Origin: Ga0077527 sp945862135
GTDB lineage: Bacteria > Pseudomonadota > Gammaproteobacteria > Burkholderiales > SG8-41
Direction: 5' to 3'
NCBI GenBank assembly: GCA_964203275.1
Contig: CAXNMF010000008.1
Span: 1 to 64,000 of the forward strand
Length of the DNA: 64,000 bases
Shown here: positions 29,773-39,060 of the stretch, piece by piece
How the letters are laid out: each line of letters opens with the position of its first letter
Numbering within the stretch: position 1 is the stretch's first letter
Notes under the pieces: model-generated
What the model was told of the DNA's origin: nothing
The model's input: only the letters and a program-made list of their open reading frames with translations
The model's database searches: none
Made by a program: the position numbers and the translations under genes

Positions 29773-30491
29773 GATGCCGCCTCAACGTGTGCGGCGAAGA
29801 CATAGCCCTGCCCGCGCACGGTCTTGATGATCGCCGGCTCCTTGGCGTCTTCACCGAGGCGCTGGCGCAGGCGACTGACCTGCACATCGATGGCGCGGTC
29901 ATAAGGGCCGGCGTCGCGCGACAGCATCAGGTCGATCAGCTGGTCACGCGTCAGCACGCGGTTGGGATGATCGACAAAAATCTTCAGCAAACGGAAGTCG
30001 GTGCCCGACAGCGCGACAACCACGCCCTGCGGTGATGTCAGGTTGCGCGTGGCGGCATCCAGCGTCCATCCGGCAAAACGGAACAGGCCGGACTCTTCGG
30101 TCTTCAGGTTTTCCGGCAGCGCCCGCGCACGCCGCAGCACACTCTTGATGCGTGCCAGCAGTTCACGCGGGCTGAACGGTTTGGCAATGTAGTCGTCAGC
30201 GCCGAGCTCCAGGCCGACGATACGGTCGGTCTCGTCGCCGCGTGCGGTGAGCATGATGATCGGGATTTCGGATTTGGCGCGCAGGTCGCGGCACAACGTC
30301 AAGCCGTCCTCGCCGGGCAGCATCAGGTCGAGGATAATCAAGTCGGGGTGTGATGTGGCCACCGCGGTACGCAGCCCCCTGCCATCGGCCACCGCGGTGA
30401 CGCGATAACCCTGCTTCTGCAGATATTCGTGCAGCAGGCTGCGAATCTCGGTGTCGTCATCCACCACGAGGATGTGGTCGGGCGTGTTCAT
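29769..30491 (-). CDS. OmpR-family response regulator
   Basis: A 240-residue regulator. The receiver domain has the acidic pocket DDD near residue 11, phosphoacceptor Asp in LIILDLMLPGEDG, and Lys in DDYIAKPFSPREL. The C-terminal winged helix carries the family end (DVQVSRLRQRLGED and TVRGQGYVF). I chose the ATG at 30491 (MNTPDHILVVDDD) as the conserved start; the frame stays open upstream. It is divergent from the Met/Gly-rich secreted protein gene at 30751, a possible target. Confidence 0.94.
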   Translation of the reverse strand: MNTPDHILVVDDDTEIRSLLHEYLQKQGYRVTAVADGRGLRTAVATSHPDLIILDLMLPGEDGLTLCRDLRAKSEIPIIMLTARGDETDRIVGLELGADDYIAKPFSPRELLARIKSVLRRARALPENLKTEESGLFRFAGWTLDAATRNLTSPQGVVVALSGTDFRLLKIFVDHPNRVLTRDQLIDLMLSRDAGPYDRAIDVQVSRLRQRLGEDAKEPAIIKTVRGQGYVFAAHVEAAS

Positions 30492-30750
30492 GGCTCCCAT
30501 GGATTCATTTATACCGGAGCGGCGGGTATCACACGAGTCATTCAGCGGGAATCGGCCCGGGAAAATTGTAACGCAGTGTATCAAGCGGTCTGCACCTGCA
30601 AAGCAGAGATACCAAAAGCCGCTTGCCTGACACAGTTGGGTTACAGGTTAATGCGTTAATGAAATCACTTTGAGAGCCCGGAATGACCTGAACTGCAGCA
30701 CAAGGACTTCCAAGGTAAACCTCCATAACCATCATGCAAAGGATGCCATC

Positions 30751-31218
30751 ATGAAAACCATCAACAAAATCGCCACCGCAGTCGCGCTTTCTCTCGGCGT
30801 TGCCGCCGTCGCCTACGCCCACCCGGGCCAGATGGGCAACTGCGCGGGCCAGAATGCACAGCAAGGCTGCCAGCAACAGATGCAGGGCAACATGGGCCAA
30901 GGCCGCATGCAGGGCATGAACCACGGTGGCAAACACGCCGCCATGGGACAAAACCAGGGCCAGGGCTGCGACGGTGCGAAAGCCCGGAGCGCCACCCCGC
31001 AGGCCGGCCAGCAACTGATGACGCCGGATGAGCGTACTGCGATGCGCGACAAAATGCGCAACGCCCAGTCCCCGGAAGAGCGCCAGCAGATCGCGGAAGC
31101 CAACCACATCGAGATGCAGAAACGTGCCACGGAAAAAGGCATCACACTGCCGGAGCACCGCAATCATCAGGGTCGCGGCATGGGCCCGAATGCAGCACCG
31201 GCCACGCAGGCCAACTGA
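30751..31218 (+). CDS. small secreted Met/Gln/Gly-rich protein
   Basis: A 155-residue protein with a signal peptide (MKTINKIATAVALSLGVAAVAYA). The mature N-terminal half is very rich in Met, Gln, Gly and His (such as MQGNMGQGRMQGMNHGG), which could bind Cu(I) or other soft metals. The C-terminal half has a charged helical segment with TPDER...MRDKMRNAQSPEERQQ, reminiscent of Spy/CpxP-like periplasmic helpers but too weak to assign. It is divergent from the OmpR/EnvZ pair and followed by a strong terminator. Confidence 0.7.
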   Translation: MKTINKIATAVALSLGVAAVAYAHPGQMGNCAGQNAQQGCQQQMQGNMGQGRMQGMNHGGKHAAMGQNQGQGCDGAKARSATPQAGQQLMTPDERTAMRDKMRNAQSPEERQQIAEANHIEMQKRATEKGITLPEHRNHQGRGMGPNAAPATQAN

Positions 31219-31232
31219 TCGGCTTGCAGTAA

Positions 31233-31266
31233 AACGGGGCGATAACAAACGCCCCGTTCTTTTTTT
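31233..31266 (+). terminator. Rho-independent terminator
   Basis: A perfect 9-bp stem (AACGGGGCG / CGCCCCGTT) with an 8-base loop is followed by CTTTTTTTAT. It ends the transcript of the Met/Gly-rich protein 14 bases after its stop codon. Confidence 0.92.
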
Positions 31267-31301
31267 ATAACAGACGCAAACGATTACGCCAGGAGAACAC
31301 C

Positions 31302-32525
31302 ATGAAACATGCCGCCCGGTTCATCATCGCCACAACACTGGCGCTGGGCCCCTTCGCCGTTTTTGCGCAGTCACAGGGTATGGGTATGCAACACGGCATG
31401 CAGCATGGCGCGGGCGGCGGCATGATGAGAGGTCCGGTGGGCATGCTGACCAAGCAGGACGCCGGCTCTGCCGCGGACATGGGACTGGTGATGGATCTCG
31501 TGCACAACAACACGAAGATCAAACGCACCGTGACCAATTTGCCTGACGGCATCAAAACCGTCACCGAGTCCGACGATCCGAAAGTAGCGCAGGCCATCAA
31601 GGCGCATGTCGCCAGCATGTCGGGCCGCCTGAAGGACGGCCGGGAATTCAACATTTTCAGCACCACCTTGCCGGTGATTTTCGACAACGCCGACAAGATC
31701 AAATCCGTGGTGGAGATGACCGACAAAGGTGTCATCGTCACCCGCACCACCAGCGACGCCAAAGTCATCGCAGCACTGCAGGCGCACGCGACTGAAGTGA
31801 CCGAACTGGTGCAGGAAGGACCGACCGCGTTTCACCGCGGCCTGAACGCGCGCATGGCGATGGGGCTCGACGGCCCGCGTGGCGCGATGCAGCGCACGGC
31901 GCAAACCGGGAAACCGGCCATTGCCGCTACGCAGACGCCGCACACCCATGACCACAGTTTCAGCGGCGCCGAGCAGTGGGCCAAAGTGTTCGACAACCCG
32001 AAACGTGATGTCTGGCAGAAACCGCATGAAGTCATTCAGGCGCTGAAACTGAAACCGGATGCCGTGGTGGCCGATATCGGCTCGGGCACAGGTTATTTTT
32101 CAGTTCGGTTTTCGCACATGTTGCCGAAAGGCAAGGTCTACGGCCTCGACACCGAACCGGATATGGTGAAGTACCTCGCTGAACGCGCCAAACGCGACGG
32201 CCTGAAAAACATCAGCGCAGTGCAGGCAAAACCTGGCGATCCACGACTGCCCGAGAAAGCTGATCTGGTGATCCTTGTTGACGTGTATCACCACGTCGAC
32301 AACCGCGAACAGTATTTCCGCCAGTTGCAGAATTCACTGAAACCGGGCGGCCGCCTCGCGGTGATTGATTTCCGTCTGGATTCGCCCGAGGGTCCGCCCA
32401 AAGCCGCGCGAATAGCGCCGGAGCAGGTCAAGGCCGAGCTGAAACAGGCTGGGTATGAGCTTGGCGAAGAACATGCGTTTCTGCCCAATCAGTATTTCCT
32501 GGTGTTTCAGCCCGCCAAGCCTTGA
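31302..32525 (+). CDS. secreted fusion: Met/His-rich domain plus methyltransferase domain
   Basis: A 407-residue protein starting with a signal peptide (residues 1-22, FAVFAQ), then a short Met/Gly/His-rich stretch and a domain of about 130 residues with repeated TV..LPDGI.T.TESDDP and VTRTTSD patterns of unknown function. Residues about 220-400 form a class I methyltransferase fold (VVADIGSGTGYFSVRF, VILVDVYHHV, LKPGGRLAVIDF). A methyltransferase behind an export signal is odd, as S-adenosylmethionine is cytoplasmic. Either the domain is not catalytic, or export does not occur. It follows the terminator at 31233 closely. Confidence 0.8.
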   Translation: MKHAARFIIATTLALGPFAVFAQSQGMGMQHGMQHGAGGGMMRGPVGMLTKQDAGSAADMGLVMDLVHNNTKIKRTVTNLPDGIKTVTESDDPKVAQAIKAHVASMSGRLKDGREFNIFSTTLPVIFDNADKIKSVVEMTDKGVIVTRTTSDAKVIAALQAHATEVTELVQEGPTAFHRGLNARMAMGLDGPRGAMQRTAQTGKPAIAATQTPHTHDHSFSGAEQWAKVFDNPKRDVWQKPHEVIQALKLKPDAVVADIGSGTGYFSVRFSHMLPKGKVYGLDTEPDMVKYLAERAKRDGLKNISAVQAKPGDPRLPEKADLVILVDVYHHVDNREQYFRQLQNSLKPGGRLAVIDFRLDSPEGPPKAARIAPEQVKAELKQAGYELGEEHAFLPNQYFLVFQPAKP

Positions 32526-32569
32526 GAAACGACAATCATCACAAAACGCTACCTCTGCTTATCGCCGTA

Positions 32570-32583
32570 CTGATCCATATCAA
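32570..32583. promoter_or_regulatory. near-perfect FNR-type box before the ABC export operon
   Basis: CTGATCCATATCAA differs at one base from TTGAT-N4-ATCAA. A -10-like TAGACT at 32605-32610 would place the box near -41, as at class II FNR promoters, 61 bases before the first gene of the operon. This is a suggestion from spacing only. Confidence 0.4.
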
Positions 32584-32643
32584 TCCCAGGCAGCCCATCC
32601 CCCCTAGACTGACCCCCTCACACCTCACCGGACATTTCAAGCC

Positions 32644-33339
32644 ATGAGCCTGATCCGCGCCGAAGGACTCACCAAGACCTACCGCATCGGCGACGTTGAT
32701 GTCCCCGCCGTCCGCGGCGTTGACTTCACCATTGAACCGGCCTCGTTCGTCGCCTTCGTCGGCCCGTCCGGCAGCGGCAAAAGTACGGTGCTGAACATGA
32801 TCGGCTGCCTCGATCACCCCACCAGCGGACACATTTCGGTACTCGGCACCGATGTCGCGTCGCTCGACCGCCGCGCCAGCGCCACCTTCCGCGGCAACCA
32901 CATCGGCTTCATTTTCCAGGACTTCAACCTGATTCCGGTATTTACCGCCTACGAGAACATCGAATACCCGCTGATCATGGTGCAGAACTGGGCACCGGAA
33001 AAACGCCACACCCAGGTGCTGGCCATGCTGGATGCCGTGGGCATGGCGGACCAGGCCCACAAACGACCGGATCAGCTGTCGGGCGGTCAGAAACAGCGCG
33101 TCGCCGTCGCGCGCGCGCTGGTTGCCAATTCGAAACTGGTGCTCGCCGACGAGCCTACCGCCAACCTCGACCACGACACCGCGTACCGCATCATCGAATT
33201 GATGAAAAAAATGCGCGATCAGCTCGGCACCACCTTCGTGTTCTCGACTCACGATCCGAAAGTCATGCGCGAGGCCGAGGTGACTTACACCCTCGAAGAC
33301 GGACGCCTGGCCGCGAATTCAGGAGCTCTCCATGTTTAA
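32644..33339 (+). CDS. ABC transporter ATP-binding protein (MacB/LolD type)
   Basis: A 231-residue ATPase with Walker A GPSGSGKST (about residues 40-48), signature LSGGQKQRVAVARAL (about 141-155), Walker B LVLADEP and the switch His in FSTHDP. Its length and sequence are of the MacB/LolD mechanotransmission class. It overlaps the permease gene by 8 bases and starts a four-gene operon with the permease, a LolA-like protein and a barrel. The group likely moves a lipid or lipoprotein-type substrate, but the substrate is not known. Confidence 0.93.
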   Translation: MSLIRAEGLTKTYRIGDVDVPAVRGVDFTIEPASFVAFVGPSGSGKSTVLNMIGCLDHPTSGHISVLGTDVASLDRRASATFRGNHIGFIFQDFNLIPVFTAYENIEYPLIMVQNWAPEKRHTQVLAMLDAVGMADQAHKRPDQLSGGQKQRVAVARALVANSKLVLADEPTANLDHDTAYRIIELMKKMRDQLGTTFVFSTHDPKVMREAEVTYTLEDGRLAANSGALHV

Positions 33340-34579
33340 GCTCATCCAGCTTGCCGCACGCAACCTTCTGCGTTATCAGCGCCGCACCCTGCTGACTTCG
33401 CTGCTGATCATCATCGGCGTCGCTGCAGTGCTGCTGTTCATGGCGATCAGCGGGTCGTTCAAGCAATTGATGATCGGGCAGATCACCGACTCCATGCTCG
33501 GCCACCTGCAGGTGCACCGCCGCGGCTATGTTGCCTCGATCGAAAGCCTGCCGCTGAACATGAACATGACGCCGCAGATGGTCACGCGAGTGAACAAGAT
33601 GCTGGGCGAGGAACCCGCCGTCGCCGCTGTTTCACCGCGCATCAAGTTCGGCGCGATGTTCAGCAACTTCACTGAAACCACCAGCCTGCGCATCAACGGC
33701 GTCGAGCCCGAAGCCGAATCCGCCGTGCTGCCGCTACTGGCCGGCCGCCAGCTTGACGGCGTCCGTGATGGACCACTGGTGGTGCGCGGCGAAGTACTGA
33801 TCCCGGTACTGGTGGCGCGCGGACTGAAGGTCAACCCCGGCGATACCATCGTGCTGATTGCCACCAACCGCGACGGATCGGTCAACGGCAAGACCTTCAA
33901 GGTGCGCGGCACGCTGGAAAGCGCCACCGGGCCGGGCGGTCGCGACGGTTACATCCATATCGAAGACGCGCGTGAACTGCTGCGCATGCAGGGCGCCGAA
34001 GTCAGCGAAATCGCGATCCGTCTGAAAGATCCGCAAAGCCTGCAGCGGGTCAACGACAAGCTGCAATTAGTGATGGATGAGGTCAAGAACAAGGCCGGAC
34101 AGAATGCACTGGAGCTCCATACCTGGGAGCGCCTCAGCCCCTTCGCAAACATCGCAAAGATGATCGACGTGCTGACGCTGGCCATCAAGATCATGCTGAT
34201 ATCCATCGTGCTGGTGTCGGTCATGAACGTGATGATCATGGCTGTGTATGAACGCATCCGCGAAATCGGTGCGATTGCCGCCATCGGCACGCCGCCGAAC
34301 CGGATACTCGGCATGTTCCTCGCCGAAGGACTGATGCTGGGCGTGGCCGGTACCTTCATCGGCGTCATATTGAGTCTCGCTGCCGTCTATGCGCTGAACG
34401 TCTGGAAAATCACCTACGCGTTCGGCCAGCAAAAAGGCCTGCTGCTGTCGCCTTCGCTGAGTGCGCCGGATGTACTGACGATTGTGATCATCGTGATCGT
34501 GGTCGCCGGACTCGCCAGCCTGCAGCCGGCATGGAAAGCCTCGCGCATGGACCCGATCACCGCGCTGCGCCACGTTTAA
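33332..34579 (+). CDS. ABC transporter permease (FtsX/MacB-like)
   Basis: A 415-residue permease: an N-terminal membrane helix (about residues 20-40), a large periplasmic domain, and three C-terminal helices (about 280-305, 330-360, 378-400). The segment MAVYERIREIGAIAAIGTPPNRIL is the coupling region of the MacB/LolC family. The C terminus reads AWKASRMDPITALRHV, a common family end. It works with the ATPase encoded by the overlapping upstream gene. Confidence 0.92.
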   Translation: MFKLIQLAARNLLRYQRRTLLTSLLIIIGVAAVLLFMAISGSFKQLMIGQITDSMLGHLQVHRRGYVASIESLPLNMNMTPQMVTRVNKMLGEEPAVAAVSPRIKFGAMFSNFTETTSLRINGVEPEAESAVLPLLAGRQLDGVRDGPLVVRGEVLIPVLVARGLKVNPGDTIVLIATNRDGSVNGKTFKVRGTLESATGPGGRDGYIHIEDARELLRMQGAEVSEIAIRLKDPQSLQRVNDKLQLVMDEVKNKAGQNALELHTWERLSPFANIAKMIDVLTLAIKIMLISIVLVSVMNVMIMAVYERIREIGAIAAIGTPPNRILGMFLAEGLMLGVAGTFIGVILSLAAVYALNVWKITYAFGQQKGLLLSPSLSAPDVLTIVIIVIVVAGLASLQPAWKASRMDPITALRHV

Positions 34580-34611
34580 CAACGAATTAACAGAAAACGG
34601 GAACAAACGTC

Positions 34612-35346
34612 ATGAACATCAAACGCCTTCTGCTAGCTCTGGCCCTGCTCATTGCCATGCCGGTGATGGCCGCTGACGGCAACGAGATCCTCAAAAAAGT
34701 CGACCGCAACCTCGAACCCGAGTCCTACGAGATGTACCGCAAGCTGATCAACATCGAGCCCAGCGGCGACAAAAAGGAGTTCGTGCTGTACTCGGTGAAA
34801 AAAGGCCGCGACAAGGTGGTGGCGCTCTTCCTTGCGCCGGCCAGCGACAAGGGGCGCGCCACGCTGCGCGAGGGCGACAACATGTGGCTTTACATCCCGA
34901 GCGTCGGCAAGCCGGTGCGCATCACCAGCCTGCAGTCGATCATTGGAGGCGTGTTCAACAATGCCGACATCCTCCGCGTCGACTACGCCGTCGAATACAA
35001 CGCCGAGGGCGTGGAGGAACAGAAGGATGCTTACATCCTTGCATTGAAGGCCCGCAGCAACGAAGTCGCCTACGACAAGCTGAAGATGTGGGTGGACCGC
35101 AAACTGCTCTTGCCGACCAAAATCGAGGCTTACGCGGCGAGCGGCCTGCTGATCAAGACGCTGTATTTCAAGGACATCAAGGATTTCGGCGGCGGCATCC
35201 GTCGGCCGGCCACCATCGAGACCGACAGCCCGCTGTACAAGGGTTACAAATCAGTCATGCTGTATTCGCAGTTGAAAAAGCGCGAGTTCAAGGATGAGGT
35301 GTTCACGCTGAATTACCTGTCCCGCGTCGAAGACCTGCGCAAATAA
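34612..35346 (+). CDS. LolA-like outer-membrane lipoprotein-sorting protein
   Basis: A 244-residue periplasmic protein with signal peptide (MNIKRLLLALALLIAMPVMA). The rest matches the LolA/LolB-like beta-sheet fold group annotated as outer membrane lipoprotein-sorting proteins; the segment DNMWLYIPSVGKPVRITS is characteristic. It would carry a hydrophobic ligand across the periplasm between the ABC transporter and the barrel encoded next. It is not the housekeeping LolA. Confidence 0.85.
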   Translation: MNIKRLLLALALLIAMPVMAADGNEILKKVDRNLEPESYEMYRKLINIEPSGDKKEFVLYSVKKGRDKVVALFLAPASDKGRATLREGDNMWLYIPSVGKPVRITSLQSIIGGVFNNADILRVDYAVEYNAEGVEEQKDAYILALKARSNEVAYDKLKMWVDRKLLLPTKIEAYAASGLLIKTLYFKDIKDFGGGIRRPATIETDSPLYKGYKSVMLYSQLKKREFKDEVFTLNYLSRVEDLRK

Positions 35347-35360
35347 CAGCTCCTGTCATC

Positions 35361-36668
35361 ATGAAACGCCCGATGCCGCTCCGCACCCTCGCCGCCGGCA
35401 TCCTCCTTCTCCTCGCCTCCGGCGCAGTGTTTGCGCAGGAATTCACGTTTGATGCCGCGGAGTTTGAAAAAAAGCCGTTCGAGTTCAGCGGTTACATCGA
35501 ACTCAAGCAGCAGCACATGCGCCTCAACCAGGACAGCACGCTGTACAAGCTGGGTTACTACAACCAGCCGCGTGACAGCATCGACCAGACTACGCTGACG
35601 CTGAAGCCGGAGGGCAAGCTGCGCTCCGGCGCATTGACACTGAACGCCCGCGCGCACCTCGAAGGCGACTGGGCAACGCAGCAGTTCGATCGTGAATTCC
35701 GTTTCGACGAGTTCTTCGGATCGTACAAACCCGATCCCGGATTGACACTCGACGCCGGCAAGATCGCGCTGAAATGGGGCAAGGGCTACGCCTGGACCAC
35801 AGTCGGATTTGTAGAACGCCAGAAGGACCCCAATGATCCGGATCTGGCGCGCCAGGGCTTCACGATGCTCACCGCGGACTGGATTCGCAACTTCGACGGC
35901 GCACTGCGCACCGTCGCGTTTACGCCGGTGCTGTTACCGGTCAGCGCTGACGTCAACCACGATTTCGGCAGCACCGGACACCTCAACGCCGCCGCCAAAC
36001 TTTATCTGCTCTACAACGATACCGACATCGACATCATGTTTCTCAGCAACGGCAGCCGCAGCCGCCGTCTGGGCGTGGATTTTTCGCGCAATCTCGGCAG
36101 CAACCTCGAGATCCACGGCGAATGGGCGCGTATCGACGATACGCAGCGTCAGGTCGTCAATGCCGCCGGTGCCGTGACCACGCTGCGCCAGAATGCTTCA
36201 TCAAGCTATCTGCTGGGCACGCGTTACCTGACGGACCAGGACATGACCTGGATTATCGAGTATTACCGCAACGGCCCCGGTTTTACCGAAAGCGAAATGC
36301 AGAATTTCTACGGCTACATTGACACGAGCTATGCGCAGTTTGTTGCCACGGGCAGCGAGACTCCTTTGCAACGCGCCGCCAGTCTCAGTCGCTCCGGTGT
36401 CGCCCGTCCGAACCCGGGCCGCGATTATCTGTACCTGCGCGTCAGCCAGAAGGAACCGTTCGACATCCTTTATTTCACACCGGCGATCACGCTGATTGCC
36501 AATGCCAATGACCGCAGCTATTCGGTGGCGCCGGAAGTGCTCTATACCGGTTTCCACAACGTCGAATTACGCGCGCGCGCGTTTTTCCTGGGCGGCGGCA
36601 GATACACCGAATTCGGCGAACGGGTGAACAGCAGCCGGCTGGAATTGCAGGCTCGGCTGTATTTCTGA
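35361..36668 (+). CDS. predicted outer-membrane beta-barrel protein
   Basis: A 435-residue protein with signal peptide (cleavage near VFAQEF), many alternating hydrophobic strands and a C-terminal aromatic residue (LELQARLYF), all typical of outer-membrane barrels. I do not recognise a named family; an alginate/DUF1302-like porin fold is possible. It lies 14 bases after the LolA-like gene and closes the four-gene export operon, so it may be the outer-membrane acceptor or exit pore. Confidence 0.72.
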   Translation: MKRPMPLRTLAAGILLLLASGAVFAQEFTFDAAEFEKKPFEFSGYIELKQQHMRLNQDSTLYKLGYYNQPRDSIDQTTLTLKPEGKLRSGALTLNARAHLEGDWATQQFDREFRFDEFFGSYKPDPGLTLDAGKIALKWGKGYAWTTVGFVERQKDPNDPDLARQGFTMLTADWIRNFDGALRTVAFTPVLLPVSADVNHDFGSTGHLNAAAKLYLLYNDTDIDIMFLSNGSRSRRLGVDFSRNLGSNLEIHGEWARIDDTQRQVVNAAGAVTTLRQNASSSYLLGTRYLTDQDMTWIIEYYRNGPGFTESEMQNFYGYIDTSYAQFVATGSETPLQRAASLSRSGVARPNPGRDYLYLRVSQKEPFDILYFTPAITLIANANDRSYSVAPEVLYTGFHNVELRARAFFLGGGRYTEFGERVNSSRLELQARLYF

Positions 36669-36685
36669 TTTATCAATAAAAACAA

Positions 36686-37663
36686 CTACTTATACAATGC
36701 GCTACGCACCTTGCCGCGGAACACGCGATAGGCAAACACCGTGTATCCGGCGATGCACGGCAGCACGATGACAGCGCCCCAGAACATGAACTTCAGCGCA
36801 CTGTCATGCGAAGCGGCGTCCCAGATCGTCATGCGATCGACCACGACAAACGGGAAAATGCTGTAAGCCAGACCGAGGAAGGCCAGTACATAAATTGCGA
36901 CCGTGCCGGCAAACGCCTTCCAGTCGGCAACTTCAGGGCGCAGGCTGCGCCACACCCACACGCCTGCAGCAACACTTGCCAGCGGCAACAGCATCAACCC
37001 CAGCGTGCGCGGAAAATCAAACCACTTGTAACGCACGGTCTCGCTGGCTAACGGTGTTGCCAGTGACACCAGCGCGACACCCAGCGCAACCCACAACAAA
37101 CCCCATTTCGCCCACGCACGCGCCTTGCGCTGCAGTTCACCTTCGGTGCGCAGCACCAGCCATGTAGAACCGAGCAACACATAACCGCCGCACACGCTGG
37201 CGCCGACCAGCAGGGCAAACAACCAGTAACCGAATCCGGACTCAAAGCCGGTGATGTAACGCCCGAGCATGAATCCCTGCGCCAGGCTCGCCAGAAACGA
37301 ACCGAACCAGAACAGCCAATTCCATAACTCGGCATGCCAGCCTTCGGCCTTCATGCGGAATTCGAATGCAACACCACGCAGCATCAGGCCGATCAGCATC
37401 GCCGCCACCGGCAGGTACAACTCGCCGAGCACCACGCCATGCGCTTTCGGAAAAGCGACCAGCAGCAGGCCAATACCGAGAACCAGCCAGGTTTCGTTGG
37501 CATCCCAGAACGGGCCGATGGAAGCCACCATCAGATCCTGCTGCTCCGCCGTCGCACCCGGCATCAGCATGCCGACACCGAGGTCATAACCATCAAGCAC
37601 GACATACGCGAGGATGGCAACACCCATCAGCACGGCAAAGACCACTGGAAGATCGAGCGTCAT
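36686..37663 (-). CDS. cydB: cytochrome bd-type (CIO) quinol oxidase subunit II
   Basis: A 325-residue membrane protein with the CydB start LDLPVVFAVLMGVAILAYVV and the conserved YDLGVGML, GPFWDANETWLV and RGVAFEFR motifs. The oxidase reduces oxygen with quinol at low oxygen and without proton pumping. The start overlaps the cydA stop by 4 bases. The paired short subunit I points to the cyanide-insensitive (CioAB) branch. Confidence 0.95.
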   Translation of the reverse strand: MTLDLPVVFAVLMGVAILAYVVLDGYDLGVGMLMPGATAEQQDLMVASIGPFWDANETWLVLGIGLLLVAFPKAHGVVLGELYLPVAAMLIGLMLRGVAFEFRMKAEGWHAELWNWLFWFGSFLASLAQGFMLGRYITGFESGFGYWLFALLVGASVCGGYVLLGSTWLVLRTEGELQRKARAWAKWGLLWVALGVALVSLATPLASETVRYKWFDFPRTLGLMLLPLASVAAGVWVWRSLRPEVADWKAFAGTVAIYVLAFLGLAYSIFPFVVVDRMTIWDAASHDSALKFMFWGAVIVLPCIAGYTVFAYRVFRGKVRSALYK

Positions 37664-38976
37664 TTCGCAGCCTCCACATTCACGCCCTTGCCGGCCATAT
37701 GCGTCAGCACGACAAAGTAGGCCAGCAGCATCAGACCATAGGTCAGCACATATCCGGTGAGACTCGCACCGAGTTGCGCCCCGGTAATGTGACCGACCGC
37801 ATCAGCCGTGCGCAGTACGCCGGTAACCAGCCAGGGCTGGCGGCCGACCTCAGTGACAATCCATCCCGCCAGCGTTGCAATCCAGCCCGAAAAGGTAAAC
37901 ACCGCAAACGTCCACAACAACGCACGTGGCGGCGAGCCCCGGCGCAAACGCCACACACCAAACCACGACAGCACCAACATGCCGACACCGAGCCCGACCA
38001 TCAGACGGAAACCGTAGAACAGCGGCGCTACCGGCGGCCGGTCCGGCTCGAACTCGTTCAAGCCTTTGAGTTCGGCATCCGCATCGTGCTTCAGCACCAA
38101 TGCGGCGCCTTTTGGTATTCCAACGGCATAATCATTACGCCGCTTTTCTTCGTTGGGTACCGCAAACAGCAGCAGCGGTGCGCCCTTTTCCGTTTCCCAT
38201 ATACCTTCAATCGCCGCGATTTTGGCCGGCTGATGCTCCAAAGTATTCAGACCATGCAGATCACCGACAAAAATCTGCACCGGCGCCAGCACCGCGGCAA
38301 CAAGCACGCCAGCGCGCAGCGTTTTCATCGCAGAGTCATCATCGGGCGCGCGCAGCAGACGCCAGGCCGACAAACCGGCGATCACAAATGACGCCGTGAG
38401 GCCGGATGCGAGAAGCATATGAATGAAGCGGTACGGAAAGGATGGGTTGAAAATGACTTCCAGCCAATCCCCCGCGATGATCTGACCGTCGACTACGATG
38501 TGGCCGGCCGGCGTCTGCATCCACGAGTTGAGGGCCAGAATCCAGAATGCCGATAGCGTGGTGCCGACCGCCACCATCACCGTCGAGAAGATATGCAGCC
38601 AGCCCGGCACGCGATTCATGCCGAACAACATCACGCCGAGGAAAGTCGCTTCCAGGAAAAAAGCGGTGAGCACTTCGTAGGCCAGCAATGGGCCTGCAAT
38701 ATTGCCGACCTTGTTCATGAAGCCGGGCCAGTTGGTGCCAAACTGGAAACTCATGACGATTCCCGACACCACGCCCATCGCAAAACTCAGTGCGAACACC
38801 TTGACCCACAGCTTGTAGGTTGCGAGCCAGGCGACATCACGCGTCAATTCATAACGGACCCGGAAATACAGCAGAAACCACGTCAGCGCGATGGTCAGAC
38901 TGGGAAACAGGATATGGAACGCGATGTTCAGGCCGAACTGGGTTCGCGCAAGTAATAGTGCCTCAGTGGCTTCCAT
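37660..38976 (-). CDS. cydA: cytochrome bd-type (CIO) quinol oxidase subunit I
   Basis: A 438-residue heme-bearing subunit. The helix-1 His (NIAFHILFPSLTIAL), the IHMLLASG His and the WIVTEVGRQPW motif are present. It is shorter than the roughly 520 residues of enterobacterial CydA, because the Q-loop is short, as in CioA. I chose the ATG at 38976; the upstream codon 38988 would be TTG. I saw no FNR box in the 84 bases upstream, unlike other respiratory genes here. Confidence 0.94.
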   Translation of the reverse strand: MEATEALLLARTQFGLNIAFHILFPSLTIALTWFLLYFRVRYELTRDVAWLATYKLWVKVFALSFAMGVVSGIVMSFQFGTNWPGFMNKVGNIAGPLLAYEVLTAFFLEATFLGVMLFGMNRVPGWLHIFSTVMVAVGTTLSAFWILALNSWMQTPAGHIVVDGQIIAGDWLEVIFNPSFPYRFIHMLLASGLTASFVIAGLSAWRLLRAPDDDSAMKTLRAGVLVAAVLAPVQIFVGDLHGLNTLEHQPAKIAAIEGIWETEKGAPLLLFAVPNEEKRRNDYAVGIPKGAALVLKHDADAELKGLNEFEPDRPPVAPLFYGFRLMVGLGVGMLVLSWFGVWRLRRGSPPRALLWTFAVFTFSGWIATLAGWIVTEVGRQPWLVTGVLRTADAVGHITGAQLGASLTGYVLTYGLMLLAYFVVLTHMAGKGVNVEAAK

Positions 38977-39060
38977 GGAGTTTTCCAAAAAAATTGAATC
39001 GCAGCAAAAATTCTATTGTAAATATCGCTCCGTGCCTAAATAACGACAATAATTCACAGG

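Noticed and set aside
30538..31248. A 236-residue minus-strand frame opposite the Met/Gly-rich gene
   Set aside because: It has no domain and is antisense to a gene with a clear signal peptide, ribosome site and terminator.
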